This document shows positions 1-6,137 of a stretch of 10,996 nt of DNA, piece after piece. Below the pieces are notes generated by a model. That model did no database searches. It was given only the letters and a program-made list of their open reading frames with translations, and had not been told where the DNA came from. The first letter of the stretch is position 1, and each line of letters starts with the position of its first letter. This DNA is from Rhodospirillales bacterium. GTDB taxonomy: Bacteria; Pseudomonadota; Alphaproteobacteria; UBA9219. The stretch lies in the NCBI GenBank assembly GCA_015654915.1, contig JAATFY010000053.1, positions 1 to 10,996 of the forward strand. The letters run 5' to 3'. Made by a program: the position numbers and the translations under genes.

Positions 1-70
1 CACCGAGGTGCGCCCGACCTTTATCGAGGTGGAAGAGGCGACATCCGCGCTGCCGCCGCCGACACCGTAA
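1..70 (+). CDS. motA: Probable MotA flagellar stator protein, C-terminal end only
   Basis: An open frame enters from the left edge and stops with TAA at 68-70. The last residues read EVRPTFIEVEEATSALPPPTP, about 22 codons. The R-P-T/S-F-x-E-x-E-E pattern resembles the C-terminal tail of alphaproteobacterial MotA proteins, the proton-channel partner of MotB. The position, 9 bp upstream of motB in the same direction, is the standard motAB arrangement and implies co-transcription. The identification rests mainly on synteny, because too little of the protein is present to show the MotA membrane helices. Confidence 0.6.
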   Translation, partial: TEVRPTFIEVEEATSALPPPTP

Positions 71-79
71 GGACAGGCC

Positions 80-1060
80 ATGGCCGACCAGCAACAAGCC
101 CCCATCATCATTATCCGCAAGAAACAACGGCGTGGCGGCCATGGCGGCCATCATGGCGGCGCATGGAAAGTGGCGTATGCCGACTTCGTGACGGCGATGA
201 TGTCGTTCTTTCTGTTGTTGTGGCTGTTGAACGTCACCACCGACATCGAACGCAAGGGCATCGCCGATTATTTCGCGCCCGCCAGTATTTCGAAATCCGA
301 ATCCGGTTCCGGCGGCATGTTCGGCGGCCAGACCATCACGGTGAATGGGGCGCAGGTCTCGCAGGGCTCGCCGCCCACCACGCAGGACGTCACCATGCCG
401 ACGGTGGGACAGGGCGAGGAAGGCGATGAGGAAACCAAGGGCCAGAGTGAAGGCGCAGCTTCCAGCAAAACCGACGCCAAAGCGGAAGGCGACAAAACCG
501 GCGGCGGCAGCACTCTTTCGAAGGACGATCAGGCTATGGCCGCCGCCATGCAGGGCGAAGAAGCCGCCTTCAAGCAAGCGGAAGATTTATTGAAACAGGC
601 GATCGCCAGTAATCCCGAACTGCGCGAGTTCGCCAACCAGATCGTCATCGACCGCACGCCGGAAGGCTTGCGCATCCAGATCATCGACCGCGACAAGTTT
701 TCGATGTTTCCTTCGGGCGGCGCCATCCCTTACGAACGCGCGCGCGACCTGCTGATGATGGTCGGCAAGGTGGTCGCGAAACTGCCCAACAATATCTCCG
801 TCACCGGCCACACCGACGGGACGCCGTTCCAGGTCGGTTCCGGCCGCGACAACTGGACGCTCTCGACCGAGCGCGCCAATGTCAGCCGCGAATTGCTGGT
901 GAAGGCGGGCGTCGATGAGAACCGTATCGAGCGCGTGTCGGGACTTGCCAACCGCGACCCGTTCGTGCCGAACGATCCCAAGGATCCGCGCAACCGCCGC
1001 ATCAGCATCGTTTTGTTGCGGCAGGGGATTCCGCCGGCCGAGTCGCCATCGCCGAAATGA
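80..1060 (+). CDS. motB: MotB flagellar motor stator protein (OmpA-family peptidoglycan anchor)
   Basis: This is the stator subunit that, with MotA, forms the proton channel driving flagellar rotation and anchors it to peptidoglycan. The 326-residue product has a basic, Gly/His-rich cytoplasmic N-terminus (residues 13-28). One transmembrane helix follows at about 31-51, with AYADFVTAMM, whose Asp35 matches the proton-binding Asp of MotB. A low-complexity acidic and Ser/Gly-rich periplasmic linker covers about 70-165. The C-terminal OmpA/MotB peptidoglycan-binding domain covers about 185-316, with TGHTDGTPF at 242-250 and a conserved NRRISIVLL strand near the end. Length is normal for alphaproteobacterial MotB. 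The ATG at 80 follows an AAGGACA Shine-Dalgarno at 69-75. It lies 9 bp after the putative motA stop, so the two are probably co-transcribed. No intrinsic terminator with a T-run follows; a palindromic repeat begins 26 bp after the stop. Confidence 0.95.
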   Translation: MADQQQAPIIIIRKKQRRGGHGGHHGGAWKVAYADFVTAMMSFFLLLWLLNVTTDIERKGIADYFAPASISKSESGSGGMFGGQTITVNGAQVSQGSPPTTQDVTMPTVGQGEEGDEETKGQSEGAASSKTDAKAEGDKTGGGSTLSKDDQAMAAAMQGEEAAFKQAEDLLKQAIASNPELREFANQIVIDRTPEGLRIQIIDRDKFSMFPSGGAIPYERARDLLMMVGKVVAKLPNNISVTGHTDGTPFQVGSGRDNWTLSTERANVSRELLVKAGVDENRIERVSGLANRDPFVPNDPKDPRNRRISIVLLRQGIPPAESPSPK

Positions 1061-1086
1061 CGGACAATGACTCACTGTGAATTGTT

Positions 1087-1211
1087 CGTCATTCCGGCCA
1101 AGCCCGCGTAGCGGGCGCGAGCCGGAATCCCGTTTTCTGTTTAACCGAAAGAAAACAAACGGGATTCCGGATAAATTGGTTCGCTATGCTCACCAATTTT
1201 CCGGAATGACG
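1087..1211. repeat. Palindromic intergenic repeat, copy 1 (REP/BIME- or MITE-like)
   Basis: A 125-bp element lies between motB and bpt. Its outer ends are inverted repeats: TTCGTCATTCCGG at 1085-1097 and its exact complement at 1201-1213. Inside are two hairpins, each bounded by ATTCCGG and CCGGAAT. The left one (1091-1128) has an inner CCCGC-GTA-GCGGG. The right one (1164-1207) has an inner AAATTGGT (1173-1180) pairing with ACCAATTT (1192-1199). The linker is A/T-rich and repeats the CGGGATTCCGG unit. A second copy is at 4240-4379 in the same orientation. It contains no open frame that could be a transposase, so it is non-autonomous. It may also stabilise or end the motB transcript (inference). 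Confidence 0.85.
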
Positions 1212-1285
1212 AAACTTTAAAGTAGGATATTGCCAGAAAATATGAATGTTTGTGCCCCGTTCCGTCCTTATGATAGGCTTTTCGA

Positions 1286-2035
1286 ATGTCCATTATTCCT
1301 CCCGGATTAAGCCGCCTCCTGCAGTTTTACCTGTCGGGGCCGTTGCCGTGTCCTTATCTGCCCGGGCGGGTGGAGCGAAAATTGTTCACGCGCCTCACCG
1401 GCAATCCGGAGACGGATACCGAAATCAATTCCACGCTGACGCGCGCGGGATTCCGCCGCAGCCACGACATCGTTTACCGGCCCGCCTGCCACGAATGCAA
1501 CGCCTGCATTCCGGTGCGCATTCCCGTGCGGGCCTTTCTGGCCTCGCGCAGCCTGCGGCGGATCGCCGTGCACAACCGCGATCTGACGCTCGAAATCGCG
1601 GGACCCGAGGTTACGCCCGAGCAGTACCAGTTGTTCATGGCGTACCAGACCATCCGTCACCCCGACAGCGACATGGCGCGGATGTCGTGGCACGATTTCA
1701 CGCATATGCTCAGCGAAGGCGAAGCCGACACGCATATCTACCAGCTTCGCGATCCGAAAGGCGTTCTGGTCGGCGGCATCATCGTCGATCATGTCAGCGA
1801 CGGATATTCCGCGGTCTATAGTTTCTTTTCGCCGCATGAACCGCGCCGCAGCCTCGGGGCGCAGCTGATTTTGACGCTGATCGCCGAAGCGGAAAAAAAC
1901 AATCTGCCTTACGTCTATCTGGGATACTGGATCGCGGCCTCGCGCAAGATGGCCTACAAGGCGCGGTTCCAGCCGATGCAGGCTCTCGGCCCGCAGGGGT
2001 GGGACTGGCTCGACCTGACGGACGCGAACAAATAA
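1286..2035 (+). CDS. bpt: Aspartate/glutamate leucyltransferase (Bpt; bacterial Ate family)
   Basis: This enzyme transfers an amino acid, leucine in characterised bacterial Bpt enzymes, from aminoacyl-tRNA to the N-terminal Asp or Glu of proteins. That makes an N-degron read by ClpS/ClpAP in the cytoplasm. The 249-residue length is typical. The N-terminal ATE domain covers about residues 10-85, with the PCPYLPGR motif (Cys22) and YRPACHECNACIPVRIPV (Cys68, Cys71, Cys74), the conserved cysteine cluster of the family. The C-terminal GNAT-like domain covers about 105-235, with the family motifs YSFFSPHEPRRSLG and YVYLGYWI near 185-220. The ATG at 1286 has an AGG at 1275-1277 about 8 nt upstream and gives the expected N-terminus. 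Upstream is the palindromic repeat. Downstream the gene converges with the mscS-family gene, leaving only 3 bp between stops and no room for a terminator. The leucyl rather than arginyl specificity comes from the family, not from this sequence. Confidence 0.93.
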   Translation: MSIIPPGLSRLLQFYLSGPLPCPYLPGRVERKLFTRLTGNPETDTEINSTLTRAGFRRSHDIVYRPACHECNACIPVRIPVRAFLASRSLRRIAVHNRDLTLEIAGPEVTPEQYQLFMAYQTIRHPDSDMARMSWHDFTHMLSEGEADTHIYQLRDPKGVLVGGIIVDHVSDGYSAVYSFFSPHEPRRSLGAQLILTLIAEAEKNNLPYVYLGYWIAASRKMAYKARFQPMQALGPQGWDWLDLTDANK

Positions 2036-2038
2036 GCG

Positions 2039-4183
2039 TTATTTGGCAGGCGTTATATTGATCTGCGCCGAAGTCGGGAAGGGAATCTGAATCCCTTCCT
2101 TGTCGAAACGCTGCTTCATCTTCAGAAGGAACATGCGCCGCACGTCCCATTGCTTGCCGGGACGCGTGCGCAGGCGGGCGCTGAGCGTGATCGAGGAATC
2201 GCCGAGCTTGTCGACGCCGAAAATCTCGATCGGCTCCAGGATCACGCGCTTGAAGATCGGGTCGTTCTGCAATTCCGTACCCACCTCGCGCAGCACATTC
2301 ATGGCGCGCTCGAGGTCGGTGTCGTAGGCGACGCCGATATTGATCGCCGCGAAGGCGAAATCCTTCGTCATATTGACGATCTGCGTGACGTCGCCGTAGG
2401 GCAGGATGTGCAAGGCGCCGTCGCTGTCGCGCAGGCGCAGGGTGCGGACGCTCATCACCTCGACCGTGCCCGAATGGGTGCCGATCTGCACGACGTCGCC
2501 GATGGCGATGGTGTTTTCGATGACGATGAAAAGGCCGGTGAGGAAATCCTTGACCAGCGCCTGCGAGCCGAAGCCGATGGCGACGCCGAAAATGCCCGCG
2601 CCCGCCAGCACCGGCCCGATATTGAAACCGACTTCGGACAGAACCACGATGCCGACGATGGCGGCGAACACGATGAAGATCGTGTTGCGGATCATCGGCA
2701 GCAGGGTGCGGAGGCGGGCGCTGACCTGCAGCTGCTTGCCTTCGGAATCGCGGCGGTTGAGGTTGCGCTCGATCGCGGTGTTGCAGCCTTCGTAGATAAG
2801 GGCGACGATAATGACGGTGAGGCCGATGGAAAACATCGATCCCATCACGCGCTGGCCGAACGGCGTCGCGAACAGGGCCGGAATGTCGGCGCCCCATGCA
2901 TAGGCCGCGCCGAGAAGCGCGAAAACCCAGATCACCAGCCGCATCAGGAAACGCAGGATGGCATGATGCATGAGGGACGACGCGGTCGTGTCGCCTTTGC
3001 CCCAGCGGTCGGTGGCGTGGAACAGGACGCGCATCAGCACGAGGATCAGAAGGGTGAGGATGGTTCCGCGCAGCATCAGCGCAAAGCCGTTTTCGACGCC
3101 GAGCGCGGTGATCAGGTAGCCGATGATAAGGTAGGCCATCGCCAGAATATGCCAGTGCCGCGCCAGCCACAGCCGGAAGCTTTCCAGCACCGACAGGTCG
3201 GGCTGCGCCGCCGACAGGTCGCCGCGCAAAAGACACGTGACGAAGGCGCGTTTCTGCGCGATGACGACCAGCGTCATGAGAACCAGCCCGAGCCCGAGCA
3301 GATTGCCGAAGGAACTGATGGTCGATGCCGGCACATGCACCACCCGCGCGACATCGACGATGAAATAGCCATAGATAATGACGAGGCTGAAGGCGCAGAG
3401 CCAGCGATAGGCATACGCCGCCTGCGCGTCCGTCATGGGAGCGACCCGGAGGGCCGATGACGTCGGCGTCAGAACGCCGCGAATGACGGCCAGAAATACG
3501 CGGCCCATGGTAAGGGCGTAAACGACGTTCAGGACGACGAGGCGCGGCAGTTTTTCCGTTTCGTTCTGGTCGAGGAGGATCAGCGACGCGACGGTGAAAA
3601 CGATCACCGGCACCATTTTAAGCGCGAAAAGGCCGACAAGGGCGGCAAAGCGGCGGACGGCATTGCCGGGCTGGCGGCGGCGCACATGGCTCCAGAGCGG
3701 CAGCAAAAGAAATTCCAGCAACAGGGCGGCGGCGAGCGGAATGCCGACGATGACCAGGAGATCGTCGCCGATCGTGCTCCAGCGCTCCTGATATTTCGGA
3801 TCGCCGGTCTGCCGCTTCCACCATGCCCGCGTTTCCGGCAGCGCGGCGAAATTGCCGACGGCGGTTTTACTTTGCGCGCGCAGCAGGTCGAAACCGGTAA
3901 TGGCCAGATTGAGCGCCCTGGTGCCGAAGGTTTCCTGCGGTTCGGTGTCGGTTTCGTCCGTGGCCGGTGTCGTGGCCGCAGCAGCAGGCGTTGCGGCGGG
4001 AGCGGTTGCGGGAGCAGGGGCCGGATTGGCCGGAGCCGTGGCGGCAGGGGCCGGAGAAGCGGCCTGGATAAGCGCCTGGATCGGATTGACGGGCGCGGGC
4101 TGTTGCGCACGAACCGGCAGGCCGGACGCGACACAGAAGATGAGGGCCAAAAAAGCCGGGGCGAAAAAACGGAACAGGTTCAT
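2039..4183 (-). CDS. Exported MscS-family mechanosensitive channel (YbiO-like)
   Basis: This inner-membrane channel opens under membrane tension to release solutes during hypo-osmotic shock. The 714-residue product starts with a signal peptide (residues 1-26, hydrophobic core then PVRA with likely cleavage before QQ). A Pro/Ala-rich low-complexity periplasmic stretch follows at about 28-75. Many hydrophobic helices lie between about 145 and 480. The MscS core is C-terminal: the pore helix is around 510-560 with GIFGVAIGFGSQALVKDFLTG from residue 530, whose Gly/Ala packing matches MscS TM3. A beta domain follows (about 561-600, IGDVVQIG and VMSVRTLRLRD), then the cytoplasmic alpha/beta domain to the end. 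The long N-terminal part with extra helices resembles E. coli YbiO rather than small MscS. The ATG at 4183 has only a weak ribosome site but starts exactly at the signal peptide. The 5' side faces the second palindromic repeat; the 3' side converges on bpt. Confidence 0.92.
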   Translation of the reverse strand: MNLFRFFAPAFLALIFCVASGLPVRAQQPAPVNPIQALIQAASPAPAATAPANPAPAPATAPAATPAAAATTPATDETDTEPQETFGTRALNLAITGFDLLRAQSKTAVGNFAALPETRAWWKRQTGDPKYQERWSTIGDDLLVIVGIPLAAALLLEFLLLPLWSHVRRRQPGNAVRRFAALVGLFALKMVPVIVFTVASLILLDQNETEKLPRLVVLNVVYALTMGRVFLAVIRGVLTPTSSALRVAPMTDAQAAYAYRWLCAFSLVIIYGYFIVDVARVVHVPASTISSFGNLLGLGLVLMTLVVIAQKRAFVTCLLRGDLSAAQPDLSVLESFRLWLARHWHILAMAYLIIGYLITALGVENGFALMLRGTILTLLILVLMRVLFHATDRWGKGDTTASSLMHHAILRFLMRLVIWVFALLGAAYAWGADIPALFATPFGQRVMGSMFSIGLTVIIVALIYEGCNTAIERNLNRRDSEGKQLQVSARLRTLLPMIRNTIFIVFAAIVGIVVLSEVGFNIGPVLAGAGIFGVAIGFGSQALVKDFLTGLFIVIENTIAIGDVVQIGTHSGTVEVMSVRTLRLRDSDGALHILPYGDVTQIVNMTKDFAFAAINIGVAYDTDLERAMNVLREVGTELQNDPIFKRVILEPIEIFGVDKLGDSSITLSARLRTRPGKQWDVRRMFLLKMKQRFDKEGIQIPFPTSAQINITPAK

Positions 4184-4239
4184 AACGCGCTTAGTTTACA
4201 TGATGCGGCGATGCAGGCTAGGGCATTTGTTGATATAAC

Positions 4240-4379
4240 CGTCATTCCGGCCAAGCTGCGAGCTTATGCGAGCAGCGCGAGCCGGAATCCAGTTTGGTTA
4301 AAACAGAAAACAAACGGGATTCCGGATAAATTTGCATTCCCCCGCTGATGCGGGGAAAAGCAAATTTTCCGGAATGACG
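4240..4379. repeat. Palindromic intergenic repeat, copy 2 (REP/BIME- or MITE-like)
   Basis: This 140-bp relative of the element at 1087-1211 has the same orientation. The ends CGTCATTCCGG (4240-4250) and CCGGAATGACG (4369-4379) are perfect inverted repeats. The left hairpin spans 4244-4288 with an inner GCTGC (4255-4259) and GCAGC (4272-4276). The right hairpin spans 4319-4375, with AAATTTGC (4328-4335) pairing with GCAAATTT (4360-4367) and an inner CCCCGC-TGAT-GCGGGG (4340-4355). A 28-bp block in the linker (4305-4332) is identical to 1150-1177 of copy 1. It sits between the divergent mscS-family and monooxygenase genes, where it may affect both promoters (inference). Confidence 0.85.
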
Positions 4380-4410
4380 AATTATATAACCTGTCTGTGC
4401 TCTGGACAAA

Positions 4411-4424
4411 AACACTAAAGTGTT
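4411..4424. promoter_or_regulatory. Dyad upstream of the monooxygenase, candidate operator
   Basis: AACACT-AA-AGTGTT is a perfect 6-bp inverted repeat with a 2-bp spacer, 7 bp before the ATG at 4432. The location suits a repressor site or a small mRNA hairpin. It has no T-run, so it is not a terminator. The regulator is unknown, and chance occurrence is possible. Confidence 0.3.
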
Positions 4425-4431
4425 AAACCTT

Positions 4432-5736
4432 ATGCCTATGTCAAAAATGCGGCGCCAGCCACCGGCACTCTCGGATGTCATTATTATCGGCGGCGGCCAT
4501 GCGGGGTCGAGCCTTGCCGCGTGCCTCGGCGCGGCGGGATTGAATGTTACGGTTCTGGAGCGCGGCCTTGCAAAAGCAAAACGCGACGCGCGGCTGGACG
4601 GACGCACTTTGGCCTTATCGTTCCGCACCATGCAGGTGCTGCGGCAGGCGGGCGTCGAACGGCTGATAAAGTCCGACGCCTGTCCCATTCTCGATATCCG
4701 CGTCGCCGATCAGGATTCGCCGTCTTTCCTCGATTTCCGGCACAAGGAAATCGGCGACGATCCGTTCGGCTGGATCATTGAAAACAATCTGTTCAACCGC
4801 GCCTTGGAAAAACGTATCGGCCAAATGAAAAACGTGCGCGTGGTGAATGGCGCTGCGGTGAAGGCGATGGAACGGGACGATGTGTCCGCCCGCGTCATTC
4901 TGGAAGACGGGCGGAGCTTCGAAGCCGCGCTGGTTGTCGGCGCCGACGGGCGCAAATCCTTGTGCCGCGAATTGGCGGGGATACCGGTCTATGGCTGGAG
5001 TTACAAACAAACCGCCATCGTCTGCACCATCAAGCACAGCAAGCCGCACCATAACGTGGCGGTCGAGCATTTCCAGCCGGGCGGGCCGTTCGCGACCTTG
5101 CCGATGACAAAGCGGCGCAGCTCGATCGTCTGGACGGAAAAAACCGCGGCGGCGGAAGCGCTGATGAAGATGGACGCGCGCGAATTTACCGACCTGCTTC
5201 AGGAAAAAGTCCGGAGTTATTTGGGTGATATTACATTGGAGCGTTTTTCCTGCGCCCTCCTCACCCTCCCCGCTACGCGGGTCCCCTCCCTCTCCCCCCT
5301 ACGGGGGGAGAGGGAGCGAGCATCGCGAGCGGGTGAGGGGGGATACAGAACGCGTTTCTCATATCCCCTCATTTTGCAGCATGCCGAACATTACACGGCC
5401 AAACGGCTTGCGCTGATCGGCGATGCCGCGCACGGCATCCATCCCATCGCGGGGCAGGGCTTCAATCTCGGCATGGGCGATATCGATGTGCTGGCGGAGG
5501 AACTGGTTGGCGCATCGCGTCTTGGCCTCGATCTCGGCAATTCTGATTTGCTGCGCCGCTACGAAAAACGCCGCAAGTTCGACAACGGCAATATGGTGCT
5601 GATGACGGATGTGCTGGACCGGCTGTTTTCCAATTCCATTGCCCCGGTGCAGGCGGTGCGGCGCTTCGGGCTTGGGGTGGTGCAGCGCCTGCCGCGCCTG
5701 CGCCATTTCTTCATGCGCACGGCGATGGGCGGGTAG
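4432..5736 (+). CDS. UbiH/UbiF/VisC/COQ6-family FAD-dependent monooxygenase with in-frame palindromic insert
   Basis: This is a flavoprotein hydroxylase of the family that hydroxylates the aromatic ring in ubiquinone synthesis. Visible motifs are the Rossmann dinucleotide loop IIIGGGHAGSS (residues 17-27), the VVGADGRKS block (about 168-176) and the second FAD motif LIGDAAHGIHPIAGQGFN (about 328-345). The C-terminus RHFFMRTAMGG is typical. The product is 434 residues, whereas family members are usually about 390-405. The excess is an extra 37-residue segment (271-307) encoded by a hairpin-rich insert at 5242-5352, placed just before RFSYPL. Removing it gives a normal 397-residue enzyme. The frame stays open through the insert. 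I chose the ATG at 4432; a GTG at 4420 and an ATG at 4438 are alternatives, but 4420 lies inside a dyad. The gene converges on the minus-strand gene at 5740 with a 3-bp gap. Which ring position it hydroxylates cannot be told from sequence. Confidence 0.9.
   Translation: MPMSKMRRQPPALSDVIIIGGGHAGSSLAACLGAAGLNVTVLERGLAKAKRDARLDGRTLALSFRTMQVLRQAGVERLIKSDACPILDIRVADQDSPSFLDFRHKEIGDDPFGWIIENNLFNRALEKRIGQMKNVRVVNGAAVKAMERDDVSARVILEDGRSFEAALVVGADGRKSLCRELAGIPVYGWSYKQTAIVCTIKHSKPHHNVAVEHFQPGGPFATLPMTKRRSSIVWTEKTAAAEALMKMDAREFTDLLQEKVRSYLGDITLERFSCALLTLPATRVPSLSPLRGERERASRAGEGGYRTRFSYPLILQHAEHYTAKRLALIGDAAHGIHPIAGQGFNLGMGDIDVLAEELVGASRLGLDLGNSDLLRRYEKRRKFDNGNMVLMTDVLDRLFSNSIAPVQAVRRFGLGVVQRLPRLRHFFMRTAMGG
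5255..5342. repeat. GC-rich multi-hairpin palindromic element inside the monooxygenase gene
   Basis: The outer arms CCCTCCTCACCC (5255-5266) and GGGTGAGGGGGG (5331-5342) pair at 11 of 12 positions. The core is a 14-bp perfect stem, 5286-5299 with 5303-5316, closed by a TAC loop. A smaller CCCGC-TAC-GCGGG hairpin (5269-5281) lies on the left arm. This architecture of nested C-rich and G-rich hairpins is like the short palindromic repeats scattered between genes in many proteobacteria. Here it is inside a coding region and is read in frame. The near-direct repeats GCGTTTTTC (5241-5249) and GCGTTTCTC (5352-5360) flank it 111 bp apart, a multiple of three. Confidence 0.85.
5711..5736 (+). repeat. 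Direct repeat, copy 1: 3' end of the monooxygenase gene
   Basis: These 26 bp encode the last residues MRTAMGG and the TAG stop. They recur at 6112-6137 with 24 of 26 bases identical. The repeats bracket the unknown gene at 5740-6048. Confidence 0.75.
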
Positions 5737-5739
5737 TTT

Positions 5740-6048
5740 TTAAAGTAAATCCAGATTCTGAAGGGCTCTGCGGGCGCTTTGAACATCGACCACGCTTTCG
5801 CGGCCTTGGACGCGCACCTTATCTATCTTCCCGTTTCGCGTTAAAGTCGCCCAAGCTTCGCGCCAGTCCTTACCGGGAACGAGTTTCATCGGCGCGTTTA
5901 TTCTTACGCCATTTGAGCTAAGAACCGGCCACAGCCATGTCTTGGGAACGGTACCCTGTGCTTTGGGATCGGCGGCGTTCGCTATAATTTTTGCGCCGTG
6001 CTCCGAGGCGGCAAAACGCGGGTCTTCGCGTAAATTCGCATATCTCAT
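5740..6048 (-). CDS. Small protein of unknown function (102 aa)
   Basis: I do not recognise this protein. It is 102 residues, mostly polar and basic, with no membrane segment or signal peptide. It begins MRYANLREDPRF, has a central Trp-containing stretch (KTWLWPVLSSNGVRINAP, about 40-57) and a GKDWREAWATLTRNG segment (about 62-76). It ends with a predicted helix (SARRALQNLDLL). It is probably cytosolic. I chose the ATG at 6048 because GGAG lies 7 nt upstream; the longer GTG start at 6060 would overlap that ribosome site. It converges on the monooxygenase with 3 bp between stops, and lies between two copies of a 26-bp direct repeat. It runs in the same direction as the next unknown gene (6134-6682), with an 85-bp spacer. 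The good ribosome site and coding-like amino-acid composition support a real gene. Confidence 0.75.
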   Translation of the reverse strand: MRYANLREDPRFAASEHGAKIIANAADPKAQGTVPKTWLWPVLSSNGVRINAPMKLVPGKDWREAWATLTRNGKIDKVRVQGRESVVDVQSARRALQNLDLL

Positions 6049-6111
6049 AATTTTCTCCACAATCTGCGTTCGGATGAATGACTAAAGCAATCGCATGAAG
6101 TTTGGCAGGCC

Positions 6112-6137
6112 TCATGCGCACGGCGATGGGTGGTTAG
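6112..6137 (+). repeat. Direct repeat, copy 2: ghost of the monooxygenase 3' end
   Basis: This is a 24-of-26 match to 5711-5736, still reading MRTAMGG and a TAG stop on the plus strand but with no monooxygenase sequence in front of it. It overlaps the TAA stop of the minus-strand gene at 6134. It could mark insertion or duplication of the 401-bp segment that carries the 102-residue protein. Confidence 0.75.

Noticed and set aside
1087..1211. First palindromic repeat as an intrinsic terminator of motB
   Set aside because: The hairpins are not followed by a run of T residues, and the same element occurs between divergent genes. It is better described as a dispersed repeat.
1794..3460. Long open frames overlapping the mechanosensitive channel gene (1794-3236 on the minus strand, 2150-3460 on the plus strand)
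   Set aside because: Their products are rich in Arg, His, Pro and Asp with no domain, as expected for shadow frames in GC-rich sequence. The 714-codon frame encodes a clear MscS-family protein.
3686..4348. Plus-strand frame of 220 codons running from the channel gene through the second palindromic repeat
   Set aside because: It is antisense to the signal peptide and Pro/Ala linker, low in complexity, and its last part is repeat sequence.
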